DNA of 64,000 bases from Luteimonas sp. J29 (GTDB lineage: Bacteria; Pseudomonadota; Gammaproteobacteria; Xanthomonadales; Xanthomonadaceae): positions 310,001 through 374,000 of the forward strand of contig NZ_AWZR01000003.1 in the NCBI RefSeq assembly GCF_000472505.1. The letters run 5' to 3'. The notes under the pieces were generated by a model. That model saw only the letters and a program-made list of their open reading frames with translations, was not told the DNA's origin and did no database searches. Numbering within the stretch: the stretch's first letter is position 1; each line of letters starts with the position of its first letter. The position numbers were made by a program, and so were the translations under genes. This document shows positions 19,109-27,498 of the stretch, piece after piece.

Positions 19109-21886
19109 TCAGGCGCTGGCCACCCGCCGTGGCTGCGCGGCGGCGACGCCGTAGCCGGGACGCGGGATCACGTAGTCGCGGTACAGCCCCGGGTCTCCGT
19201 CCAGCCCCGCTTCGGCGGCCTTGGCGATGTTGTAGGCCTCGCGCGCGCTGACGTAGTGGAGCTTCCATTCGCGGCCGTCGTTGTAGCGGGTCTCGAGGTA
19301 GGTGTGGGCCTCGTCCATCGCCTTGCCCAGCAGCGCGTCCATGTCCATGTCCTCGGCACCGTGGGTGTGGATCTTGACGAAGATCCACTCCGGACGGCCC
19401 TCGACGTGGATTCCGGTCCGCACCCACGCGTCGATGCGGTCGCGGGTGGCGGGCGACACCGCGCGGATGTCGGAGTTCTCGATCCGCGGCACCAGGCCCC
19501 ACTTGCGCGACTTCCAGCGGAAGCCCAGCGGCCCCTGGATGATCATCAGGTCGCCCTCGTCCTTGCCGCCCACCTTCACCCTCGGCCCGGTGTCGTGCGA
19601 CTTGGGCCGCGACGGGTCGTCCTTGGCGTAGTAGATCCTGTTCACGGTCCGGGTCTGGCACGGATCGGGCGCGGCCGGCAAGGTGAAGTCGGCGTAGCAA
19701 CCGGTCTCGCGCAGCACGGTCAGCTCGTTGTCCACGCCGCAGTGGCGGCCGGTCGGGTGGCTGTTGTCCAGCGCCCAGTTGCCGTGGATGAAGGCCCAGC
19801 GCGGCTGTCCGGTCGCCGGGTCGCGCGGCAGCGCGTCGTGGCGGCTGGCAAGCAGTTCGGTGAACCGGACCAGCGTGGCGCGCAGGTTGGCCTCGGTATC
19901 GTCGTCGTGGTGCAGGTGGATCTCGATCTCGCCCAGCCCCTGGCGGCACAGTTCGACGAGCTTGTCCAGGTGCTCCTCGCGGTACTCCTCCTCCGGGTAG
20001 AAGAAGGTGTGTACCGGCGGACGGCCGTCGGCGTCGCGGTGGTTCGCGCACAGCTTCGGCAGATCGACTCTCCACCGTTCCACGCGCTCGCGCTCGCGCG
20101 CGAGGTCGGGCTTGCCCCACGCCGGCTCGTAGTGGTCGACGAAACAGAACAGCAGGTGGCGGGTGGTGCCGGGCGGTACCGGCGCGCGCCAGTCCTGCCG
20201 CATCCACGCCAGCAGCCAGCCGGTCACGTTGCGCCGGCGCGCCATCGCCAGCGCGAATGCGCCCACGGCAAGAACCAGCAGGGTACACGCGAGCAGGACC
20301 AGGTTCATCGGGGTCATCCATTCGGCCGCGCGCGGCCAGGCATTCTGCATCCGGACCAGTCCGGAGATCGCGACCACGGCGGTGTCGCCCGCGCGGCTGC
20401 GCAACCTTTCGCCGGGTTCGGGCTCGACCGGCGGGATCCGGCGCTGGACCGCGGCGCCGGCCGCGGCCTCGTCGGCGGGTGCCTCGTAGGCACCGATGGT
20501 GGGCGCGGATGGCGAACGCGCCGCGCCCTCGATGTCCTCGCCTACCCCCGGCAGCGGCGTGCCTGCGCCGACCACGGGGCTGCCGGGGAGCGGCCTGCCT
20601 CGGTCATCGATGCCGATCGCCGCCTGCACGCTGTGCGCATCCACGCCCATGGCCCGGCTCCAGCGCTCCAGGTTCGGGGCCGGCAGCGGCAGCGGAGACT
20701 CCGGCCTCTGGTCGAGGAACCGGCAAGGGCGCGAGCCGCGGGGGTACGCGTTGTAGTCCATCCACGGCTGGCCGGCGAGCGCGGACAGCCCGCCCAGTTC
20801 GGGCGACCAGCGGATCTCGACGCAGTTACCTCCTTCCTGCACCACGAGGTTGTTGACCAGGGTGGCGCCGGTGTTCGGCGGCCGCCCGGCGTCGCCGTGC
20901 CAGTCCTGGAACACGATGCCGAAGAACAGGGCGGCCTGGCCTTCGCGCGCGGCATCGATGATCGTGTTGTGCGCGACCACGGTATCGAGCGTGGCGTACA
21001 GGCCGATCCCGGCGTAACGGGTGTTGCGCACCACGTTGTTGCGGACCACGCCACGGATGGCTTCGTGGTAGCGCGGGTTGGCCTCGAGGTCGAAGAAGTC
21101 GACGCTGGTGTCGAAACCGGCGAGGATGCCCGCGTCGCCGGTGTTCTCGATCCGGTTGCGCTGGACGACGACGTCGCGCGCGCCGCCCTTGAAGTAGAGC
21201 CCGGTGGTGGCGATGTCGTGGATGTAGCTGTCCTCGACCACCATGCCGTCGCCGTTGACGTTGTCGATGCCGTCGGCGTTCTCGGGGTCGCGTCGCCCGG
21301 TTCCGTGGATCTCGACCCGGCGGATGGTCGTGCGCCGCGAGCGCGGGGTGATCTTGATGCCGTCGCGCCCGGTGTCGCGGATCAGCAGGTCCTCCAGCAC
21401 CACGTCATTGGCGCCGGTGTCGTGGTCGGGCCCGCCCTGGTACCAGTTCGTCTGCAGCATCACCCCGTAGTAGTGGCCGCCGCTGATCTCCAGGTTCGAA
21501 AGCACGCTGCCCGAGGCGTCCGGATCGATCTGCACCGTCACCGAATCGGGGGTGTCGGGGTCGCAGTGGATGTGGGCGCGCCCGCCGGGCGCCGAGCGCA
21601 GGGTCAGGCGCACGCGCAGGCGCACGTCGCACTCGTCGTATCGGCCCTGCCCTGGGCGCCCGTCGAGTTCGACCACGTCGCCGGGCGAGACCAGGTCCCA
21701 CTCCGGATCGATCACGCGCCGGATGCTCCGGAAAGGCCGGGCGGACGAGCCGTCGCCCTGCGAATCGCTGCCGGCCCCGGAGACGTGCCAGGTCCTGGCC
21801 GCGGCAGGCCAGGCGCAGGCGGCCGCGAGTACCGCCACGCAGGCAAGCAGCAGGTGGCGGTGGCGACGTTGGCGTTGTGCGGTCAT
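19109..21886 (-). CDS. Two-domain protein: parallel beta-helix + membrane segment + deacetylase-like domain
   Basis: 925 residues from the ATG at 21886. Signal peptide 1-30 (AWPAAARTW). Residues about 31-470 form a right-handed parallel beta-helix of the pectate-lyase/epimerase type, with NxxxxN repeats such as GVVRNNVVRNTRYAGIGLY. A hydrophobic helix (about 524-549) followed by RRRN comes next. Residues about 575-890 resemble putative carbohydrate esterases/deacetylases of EPS loci, with the metal-ligand-like FVDHYEP (Asp584, His585) and IHLHHDDDT (657-664). By eye the helix part is about 70-75% identical to the protein at 27499-29142. The positive-inside rule would put the C-terminal domain in the cytoplasm, which conflicts with a periplasmic deacetylase role. 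Function inferred: modification or trimming of the EPS. Confidence 0.75.
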   Translation of the reverse strand: MTAQRQRRHRHLLLACVAVLAAACAWPAAARTWHVSGAGSDSQGDGSSARPFRSIRRVIDPEWDLVSPGDVVELDGRPGQGRYDECDVRLRVRLTLRSAPGGRAHIHCDPDTPDSVTVQIDPDASGSVLSNLEISGGHYYGVMLQTNWYQGGPDHDTGANDVVLEDLLIRDTGRDGIKITPRSRRTTIRRVEIHGTGRRDPENADGIDNVNGDGMVVEDSYIHDIATTGLYFKGGARDVVVQRNRIENTGDAGILAGFDTSVDFFDLEANPRYHEAIRGVVRNNVVRNTRYAGIGLYATLDTVVAHNTIIDAAREGQAALFFGIVFQDWHGDAGRPPNTGATLVNNLVVQEGGNCVEIRWSPELGGLSALAGQPWMDYNAYPRGSRPCRFLDQRPESPLPLPAPNLERWSRAMGVDAHSVQAAIGIDDRGRPLPGSPVVGAGTPLPGVGEDIEGAARSPSAPTIGAYEAPADEAAAGAAVQRRIPPVEPEPGERLRSRAGDTAVVAISGLVRMQNAWPRAAEWMTPMNLVLLACTLLVLAVGAFALAMARRRNVTGWLLAWMRQDWRAPVPPGTTRHLLFCFVDHYEPAWGKPDLARERERVERWRVDLPKLCANHRDADGRPPVHTFFYPEEEYREEHLDKLVELCRQGLGEIEIHLHHDDDTEANLRATLVRFTELLASRHDALPRDPATGQPRWAFIHGNWALDNSHPTGRHCGVDNELTVLRETGCYADFTLPAAPDPCQTRTVNRIYYAKDDPSRPKSHDTGPRVKVGGKDEGDLMIIQGPLGFRWKSRKWGLVPRIENSDIRAVSPATRDRIDAWVRTGIHVEGRPEWIFVKIHTHGAEDMDMDALLGKAMDEAHTYLETRYNDGREWKLHYVSAREAYNIAKAAEAGLDGDPGLYRDYVIPRPGYGVAAAQPRRVASA

Positions 21887-22086
21887 GCGGCCTCGGGATT
21901 CCTGCGTGTGGGCAAGGGACGCGGGCACCGGGACCGCGCTCTTCCCGTGTCTGAACGCGAATCGCACCCATCGCAGGACATCGTCGGACCCGGCGTCCGG
22001 GTACGGGCGCATCCTGCGTAATCCATGGCAACGGAAGGTTCCGGGGGCCCCTGGGCCCCCGTCGTCGCAGGGGGAAGGAGCAAGCC

Positions 22087-23082
22087 GTGAAGAAGCGCAT
22101 CGCCGCCAGGATCCTGGCGTACAGCGGCCTCGGCCGCCTGTCCGCCGGACTGGCGCCGCCCGGGGGGATTCTGGTCCTCAACTACCATCGCATCGGGGAC
22201 GGCGGCGCCTCGCCCTACGATCGCGAGTTGTGGAGCGCGGACGCCGAGGCCTTCGACGCCCAGATGGCGATGCTGGCACGCGATTGCGACGTGATCTCGC
22301 CCGCCGACATCGACACGGTCGCCGGCCGCAAGGGCCGCCACGTGCTGGTCACCTTCGACGACGGCTACCTCGACAACTACGAGGTGGCCTACCCGATCCT
22401 GCGCAGGCACGGGCTGCCGGCCACCTTCTTCATCGCCACCGGCTTCATCGACCGTCCGCGGCTGCCATGGTGGGACGAGATCGCATGGCGGATCCGCACG
22501 ACCACCGCCACGCACCTGGACCTGCGCCCCTGGCTGCCGGAACCGCTGGAGCCGGGGCGCGGCCACGACGCGGCGATCGGAGCGATCCTGCGCGCGTACA
22601 AGTCGCTCCCGATCGCGGAGTCCGAACGCATGCTCGAACGGCTGCGCGGGGAGACCGGCCTGGAGACGCCCGCGCGCATCGACGGCATGTGGATGGACTG
22701 GAACCACATCCGCGAGATGGCGGACGGCGGCATGACCATCGGCGGCCACACCAACGACCACCCCGTGCTGTCGCGCCTGCCCGTGGAGCGCCAGCGCGAG
22801 GAGATCGAGACCTGCGCCGCCCGGATCCGCGAGGAGACCGGGCGCCCGATGGAGTACTTCGCCTACCCGGTCGGCAGCCCCTGGGCCTTCGACGACGACA
22901 CCGTCGCCTGCCTGGAGGCGGTGGGGGTCCGGCGCGCGTTCTCCTACTACGGGGGCCATGCGCATCCCGGCTCGCCCCGCTTCGACACGCCGCGCATGGC
23001 GATGGAACGCTACATCGAGCTGCCCGACCTGGCGGCCATGCTCTGGGCGCCGCGGCTGTTCTGCAGGCCGGACCCCGCGTGA
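22087..23082 (+). CDS. Polysaccharide deacetylase (NodB homology domain)
   Basis: 331 residues from a GTG preceded by GGAG. NodB motif 1 is LVTFDDGY (Asp91, Asp92) and motif 2 is GGHTNDHP (His221, His225), giving a complete metal triad Asp-His-His; the YPVG segment corresponds to motif 3. It resembles the XrtA-associated deacetylases (EpsK/PgaB-like lacking the second domain). No signal peptide is visible, only a basic amphipathic N-terminus, so it may be membrane-attached from the cytosol. It is divergent from the beta-helix/deacetylase fusion and 19 bp before the J-domain gene. Confidence 0.87.
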   Translation: MKKRIAARILAYSGLGRLSAGLAPPGGILVLNYHRIGDGGASPYDRELWSADAEAFDAQMAMLARDCDVISPADIDTVAGRKGRHVLVTFDDGYLDNYEVAYPILRRHGLPATFFIATGFIDRPRLPWWDEIAWRIRTTTATHLDLRPWLPEPLEPGRGHDAAIGAILRAYKSLPIAESERMLERLRGETGLETPARIDGMWMDWNHIREMADGGMTIGGHTNDHPVLSRLPVERQREEIETCAARIREETGRPMEYFAYPVGSPWAFDDDTVACLEAVGVRRAFSYYGGHAHPGSPRFDTPRMAMERYIELPDLAAMLWAPRLFCRPDPA

Positions 23083-23101
23083 GCGGTTAGCATTGCCGCC
23101 G

Positions 23102-23869
23102 ATGAACCCGCAGATCGACTTCCTTGCCCTGTACCGGGAACTCGGCATCGACCCGGGCTGCTCGCCCGAAGCCTTCAAGCATGCCTACCGGCGCCGGGTG
23201 TCCGAACTCCACCCGGACCGGGAAGGCAGCGCCGGCGAGGAAGCGCTGAAGCTGCTCAACCTCGGCTACGCGGCCGCCCTGGAATTCTTCCACGTGCACG
23301 GGCGCTTTCCGGGCGCCCCCGCCCGGTCGACCCGCGACCGTGCGGTTCCGGCGGCGCAGCCGCACCCCGCGGCGTCGGTCCACGTGCTGCACCCGGTGCT
23401 GGAAGGCGGCGTGGACCACGGGATCCGGAGCGTGGGTGGTCGGAAGGCCGGTCTCCGGCCGGGACGCTGGCTGAGCATCGTCCTGGTGGCGCTGCTGGTG
23501 GTGGTGCTCGGCGCGCAGATGGCTGGACGCGAAGACGGGGCCGAAGTGCCCGAGGCCGACGCATGGTCCCCGCGCCGGGCTAACGCATGGTCCGCGGCCC
23601 CCGCGGCCCATCCGGCCGCCGTGATCGGCGTCGGCATGCCCGCAAGGGACGTGCTGGACGCGTTCGGCGCGCCCACGGACACGGCCGAGGACGGTCGGCT
23701 GTGGCACTACGGACCCTCGTGGGTGCGCATGTCCTGCCGCGAGGTGGTGGACTGGTACAGCTCGCCGCTCAAGCCGCTCGGCGCCTCGCCCATGCATCCC
23801 GGATCGCCGGGCGAGGAAAACGAGCGGGCGGCGACCTGCCTCGAACTCGATCCGTCCGCGCTCCGCTGA
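23102..23869 (+). CDS. Membrane-anchored J-domain protein with BamE-like C-terminal segment
   Basis: 255 residues. A short N-terminal J-domain (3-70) keeps the HPD motif (37-39). A linker and one membrane helix (123-140) follow, then a C-terminal segment GVGMPARDVLDAFGAPTDT...WHYGPSWVRM (about 180-225) that resembles the BamE/SmpA beta fold. Such J proteins recruit DnaK to a site; the C-terminal part would lie in the periplasm. A TAGCAT hexamer ends eight bases before the ATG with no Shine-Dalgarno, so the gene may be leaderless, though it may also be co-transcribed with the deacetylase. Function in EPS biosynthesis is not known. Confidence 0.7.
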   Translation: MNPQIDFLALYRELGIDPGCSPEAFKHAYRRRVSELHPDREGSAGEEALKLLNLGYAAALEFFHVHGRFPGAPARSTRDRAVPAAQPHPAASVHVLHPVLEGGVDHGIRSVGGRKAGLRPGRWLSIVLVALLVVVLGAQMAGREDGAEVPEADAWSPRRANAWSAAPAAHPAAVIGVGMPARDVLDAFGAPTDTAEDGRLWHYGPSWVRMSCREVVDWYSSPLKPLGASPMHPGSPGEENERAATCLELDPSALR

Positions 23870-23877
23870 GGCAACCT

Positions 23878-23925
23878 GCCCCGCCGGGCCGGGCGCGGTG
23901 ATCCGACCGCGCCGGCCCTGCGGGG
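23878..23925. terminator. Strong GC-rich hairpin between convergent genes
   Basis: In the gap between the convergent J-domain and AMP-ligase genes an imperfect long hairpin is visible: CCCCGC...GCGGGG outside and GGGCCGGGCGCGGT / ACCGCGCCGGCCC inside, loop GATCCG. No T-run follows on either strand, so it may act as a bidirectional attenuator or Rho-linked end. Confidence 0.45.
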
Positions 23926-23928
23926 CGA

Positions 23929-25515
23929 TCAGGCGGCGGCCTCGTCTTCCTGCGGCATCGCGCGACCCTCGGCCTCGGCCTGCAGCACGCTGCGCCGGAT
24001 CTTGCCGGTGCTGGTCTTGGGCAGGGAATCGCGGAACTCGACCGTGCGCGGCACCATGAACTCCTCCAGGTGCGCGCGGCAATGGGCGAGGATGGCGCGC
24101 GCGTCGAGATCCTCGTTGTCGCGCACGATGATCGCCTTGAGCGAATGGCCCAGGACCGGGTCGGGCACGCCGACCAGCGCCGCCTCGCGCACGCCGGGCA
24201 GCGCGTAGAGCACGTTCTCCACTTCCTTGGGGCTGACCTTCTCGCCGCGGGTCTTGAGGATGTCGTCCTTGCGGCCGACGAAGTACAGGAAGCCCTCCTC
24301 GTCCATCCGGAACAGGTCGCCGGTGTGCAGCACCTTCTCCCAGGGATAGCGGCCCGGGCGCAGGGTCTTGGCCGTGGCCTCCTCGTTGCGCCAGTAGCCC
24401 TGCATCACGTGGCCGCCGCGCACCACCAGCTCGCCGATCGTGCCGGGCGGCACCGGACGGCCCTCGTCGTCGGCCACCCACACCTCGGTCCCCGGGATCG
24501 CGATGCCGACGCTGTCCGGGCGCCTGGCCAGCTGCTCGGGCGGCAGCCAGGTGCAGCGCTTGGACTCGGTCATGCCGTACATCGAGTACACCTTCGCGTT
24601 CGGGAACAGTTCCTGCAGCTTGAAGATGTGGGCAGGCGGCAGCGCCGCGGCGGTGTTGGTGATGTAGCGCACGCTCTGCGCCCAGGCCGGGTCGAAATTG
24701 CGGATCTGCACGATCAGGGCGGCCATGGTCGGGACCAGCGGGAATCCGGTCACTTTCTCCGCGGCCAGCAGCGGCAGCACCTTCTGCGGGAACGCGAACG
24801 ACTTCTCCAGCACCAGGGTGGCGCCCATCTTCACGCACATCAGCAACTGGTACAGGCCGTAGTCGAACGACAGCGGCAGCACGCTCAGCACCACGTCGTC
24901 CTCGTTCGACTCGAGGTAGGTCGTGATCGAACTGGCGGCGTGCTCGATGTTCTTGTGCGTCATCATGACGCCCTTGGGGTTGCCGGTTGACCCCGAGGTG
25001 TAGACCAGCATCGCCAGGTCGATGTCGATCCCGGCCGGGCGCGCCGCGGCGCAGCCCGGGACGGACACGGCGTTGAACGCCTCCCACGACAGCGCCGCGG
25101 CCGGCGCGTCGGCCGGCAGGCCGTCCACCACCACCACCGTACGCACGCTCGGCGAGCGCGCGGCGGCGGCGAACGCCACCGGCGCGAGGCTGGCCTGGGT
25201 CACCAGCACCGAGGCCTCGCAGTTGTCGAGCACGAAGGCGAGCTTGTCGGTCTTGGTGGTCGGGTTGATGACGCTGAACACGCCGCCGGCGCGCAGGATG
25301 CCGAAGATCGCGATCGCGGTCTCGACGCGGTTGTCGAGGAACACCACGCAGCGCTCGCCGTTGGCGAAGGCCGCGTGTTCCACCAGGCCGTCGGCGAAGC
25401 GGCTCGCCGCCGCGTCGAGTTCGGCGTAGCTGGTCCTGGCGCCGCCGTGGACGATGGCGGCATGCCCCGGCCTGCGGGCCGCGGCGAGGGTCAGGTGGTG
25501 TTCGTAGCGGTTCAT
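23929..25515 (-). CDS. Acyl-CoA/AMP ligase, exosortase-A-associated type
   Basis: 528 residues of the ANL superfamily. Core motifs: YTSGSTGNPKG (172-182), the SMYGMTE loop, YRTGD equivalent LHTGDLFRMDEEG and the catalytic lysine in TSTGKIRR (about 505). This would activate a carboxylic acid as the adenylate and load it onto the ACP whose gene overlaps it upstream (ATGA at 25512-25515). The sequence shape matches the ligase that travels with XrtA EPS loci next to an ACP and a PLP decarboxylase. The acid is unknown. Confidence 0.87.
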   Translation of the reverse strand: MNRYEHHLTLAAARRPGHAAIVHGGARTSYAELDAAASRFADGLVEHAAFANGERCVVFLDNRVETAIAIFGILRAGGVFSVINPTTKTDKLAFVLDNCEASVLVTQASLAPVAFAAAARSPSVRTVVVVDGLPADAPAAALSWEAFNAVSVPGCAAARPAGIDIDLAMLVYTSGSTGNPKGVMMTHKNIEHAASSITTYLESNEDDVVLSVLPLSFDYGLYQLLMCVKMGATLVLEKSFAFPQKVLPLLAAEKVTGFPLVPTMAALIVQIRNFDPAWAQSVRYITNTAAALPPAHIFKLQELFPNAKVYSMYGMTESKRCTWLPPEQLARRPDSVGIAIPGTEVWVADDEGRPVPPGTIGELVVRGGHVMQGYWRNEEATAKTLRPGRYPWEKVLHTGDLFRMDEEGFLYFVGRKDDILKTRGEKVSPKEVENVLYALPGVREAALVGVPDPVLGHSLKAIIVRDNEDLDARAILAHCRAHLEEFMVPRTVEFRDSLPKTSTGKIRRSVLQAEAEGRAMPQEDEAAA

Positions 25516-25769
25516 GCGGTTCCGGACTCGGTGAGCTTGCGTTCGACGTAGGCGCTGATCCCGGCGATGCTGCCGAGGTTCTCTGGCACCACGTCCTCGT
25601 CGTCGACGGTGAAGCCGAAGGTCTCCTCCAGCCAGGTCACCAGGGTCAGGACGCCGATGGAATCGATGATCCCGGCGTCGAGCAGGTCGGTGTCCGGGGC
25701 CGGCTCGGTGCCGTCGCCGGGGAACGTGGTGAGGATGAAATCGCGGATGGTGTCTTGCGTGGAGGCCAT
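25512..25769 (-). CDS. Acyl carrier protein (XrtA-locus type)
   Basis: 85 residues; carries the phosphopantetheine attachment motif DSIGVL with Ser37, in a four-helix carrier-protein pattern with an acidic loop (TDLLDAGIIDS). The ATG at 25769 is chosen because the longer open frame upstream is Arg/Gly-rich and out of character. Co-translated with the AMP ligase through the overlapping ATGA. It requires a phosphopantetheinyl transferase; one is encoded at 50870-51631. Confidence 0.87.
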   Translation of the reverse strand: MASTQDTIRDFILTTFPGDGTEPAPDTDLLDAGIIDSIGVLTLVTWLEETFGFTVDDEDVVPENLGSIAGISAYVERKLTESGTA

Positions 25770-25854
25770 GCGGATGCCTGGGTGAGGGAACGGGAAGGCG
25801 GGCGCGCCGCGCCGGGCGGCGCCGCGCCCGGATTGGAACAGATTGCGGCGGTGG

Positions 25855-25876
25855 ACGGAACCGCGGATGGTTCCGT
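25855..25876 (-). terminator. Hairpin at the end of the sugar transferase gene
   Basis: Perfect 8-bp arms ACGGAACC / GGTTCCGT with a 6-base loop end one base into the stop codon of the sugar transferase, ahead of the ACP gene. No T-tract follows, so it may be only a weak terminator or an mRNA-processing hairpin. Confidence 0.3.
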
Positions 25877-27273
25877 CAGCGCGCGCCACGCCTGAACAGC
25901 ACGACCTCGACGGTCTGCAGCAGGATCATGAAGTCGAACAGCAGGCCGTGGTTCTTGACGTAGAACAGGTCGAACTTGAGCTTCTCGCGCGCATCGTCCA
26001 CCGAGGCCCCGTACGGGTAGCGCAGCTGGGCCCAGCCGGTCAGTCCCGGCTTCACCGAGTGGCGGACGTTGTAGTAGCGGATCTGGCCGTTGAGCTGGTC
26101 GACGAACTGCGGGCGCTCCGGGCGCGGCCCGACGAAGCTCATGTCGCCGGCCAGCACGTTGAACAGCTGGGGCAGCTCGTCCAGGCGGGTCATGCGGATG
26201 AAGCGGCCGACCCGGGTGGTGCGGTCGTCGTTGGCGCTGGCCCAGCGCGCCACCCCGTCCTTCTCGGCATCGGTGCGCATGCTGCGGAACTTGACCAGGT
26301 CGAAGGTCCGGCCGCCCTCGCCCACCCGGGTCTGGCGGTAGAGGATCGGCGAACCCGACTCCGCCCAGACCGCCAGCGCCACGACCAGCATCACCGGCCA
26401 GGCGAGCAGGAGCAGCAGCAGCGCCGCGGCGATGTCGAACGCGCGCTTGCTGATCCTGCGCGGGAACGAGTGGTCGAACCCGCCGGAGAACACGAGCGTG
26501 GAGGGGTCGGCGATCTCCAGCTTGATCAGGCCGGCCTCGCGCTCGAAGAAGGCCGGCAGGTCGATGATCGACACGCCCATCTGCGCGCACTGCAGGATCT
26601 GGTCCATGGGCAGGCCGCCGCGGCGCTCGTCGGGCGCCACCACGATCTCGTGCGCGTGCAGGTCCTGCGCCAGCTCGTACAGGGTGCGCCCCTCGAGCGG
26701 CACCTGCAGCTCGGGTGCCACGACCTGGGCCTGGCCGGGGATCGGGATGAAGCCGATCACCGTGAATGCCTTGCGGTCGCTGCGCCGGCGCAGGCGGCGG
26801 TTGATCAGGTCGGCGTTGTTGCCCGCGCCCAGGATCACGATCCGGCGCTTGAACGCCTCGACCCCGAACAGCCTGTACACGAGCAGGCGCAGGGTGCAGA
26901 TCAGCACGAAGCCGACCGCCAGCGAGATCGCCAGCACGCCGCGGCCGATGTAGGTCGCGGGCACGAGGTAGTACAGGACCAGCAGGCCGACGCCGCCGAA
27001 GGCGAAGCCCAGGCCGATGCGCAGCATCAGGTCGATGCGGTTGTGGCGCATGTGCGGCTGGTAGAGGCCGAACGCGGCCATCGCGCCGGTGACGAACAGG
27101 GCCACCAGCAACGTGCGCACCGGCGCGGTCTCGACGAACAGCCCGCGGCTGGCGGGGTCGTCGATGAAGCGCAGCCACACCGCCACCGTCACCGCCAGGA
27201 CCAGCACGAAGACTTCCAGCAGCCACAGCAGCCGGATGGTGCGGTTGGCGCGGCTCGTGAACGCGCCCCTCAT
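25876..27273 (-). CDS. Undecaprenyl-phosphate sugar-1-phosphate transferase (XrtA/PEP-CTERM type, EpsB-like)
   Basis: 465 residues. Four to five N-terminal membrane segments, a central Rossmann-like domain (IVILGAGNNADLINRR), another membrane helix near residue 283, and the bacterial sugar-transferase domain with LYRQTRVGEGG, DLVKFRSMRTDAE, TRLDELPQLFNVLAGDMSFVGPRPERP and PGLTGWAQ. This priming enzyme puts the first sugar-phosphate on undecaprenyl phosphate. Start at ATG 27273: the longer frame to 27411 adds a region without recognisable features. The subtype matches transferases of PEP-CTERM associated loci. Confidence 0.9.
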   Translation of the reverse strand: MRGAFTSRANRTIRLLWLLEVFVLVLAVTVAVWLRFIDDPASRGLFVETAPVRTLLVALFVTGAMAAFGLYQPHMRHNRIDLMLRIGLGFAFGGVGLLVLYYLVPATYIGRGVLAISLAVGFVLICTLRLLVYRLFGVEAFKRRIVILGAGNNADLINRRLRRRSDRKAFTVIGFIPIPGQAQVVAPELQVPLEGRTLYELAQDLHAHEIVVAPDERRGGLPMDQILQCAQMGVSIIDLPAFFEREAGLIKLEIADPSTLVFSGGFDHSFPRRISKRAFDIAAALLLLLLAWPVMLVVALAVWAESGSPILYRQTRVGEGGRTFDLVKFRSMRTDAEKDGVARWASANDDRTTRVGRFIRMTRLDELPQLFNVLAGDMSFVGPRPERPQFVDQLNGQIRYYNVRHSVKPGLTGWAQLRYPYGASVDDAREKLKFDLFYVKNHGLLFDFMILLQTVEVVLFRRGAR

Positions 27274-27459
27274 GGCGTCGCCCCCACGCACCCGGCCGGC
27301 CGGCCGGTCATGCCCTTGCGCCGATTCCGTGGATACATCCCCTCGCCCCCCGTTGCGTGACAGTCCGGCGACCCGGGCGGCCACGCGGGCGTCCCGGGTC
27401 GCTGGATTCAACGCATTCCGCGTCGACGGCCGGACAGGGCGACCGCAAGGGGGCGGGAT

Positions 27460-27483
27460 GGCGCCGCCGCCATCGGCGGCGCC
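27460..27483 (-). terminator. Stable hairpin after the beta-helix gene
   Basis: A perfect 10-bp stem GGCGCCGCCG / CGGCGGCGCC with loop CCAT lies 15 bp downstream of the stop of the beta-helix gene (minus strand). It lacks a T-run and may act as a stabilising or Rho-linked 3' hairpin. Confidence 0.4.
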
Positions 27484-27498
27484 GGGACGGCGTCGCCG

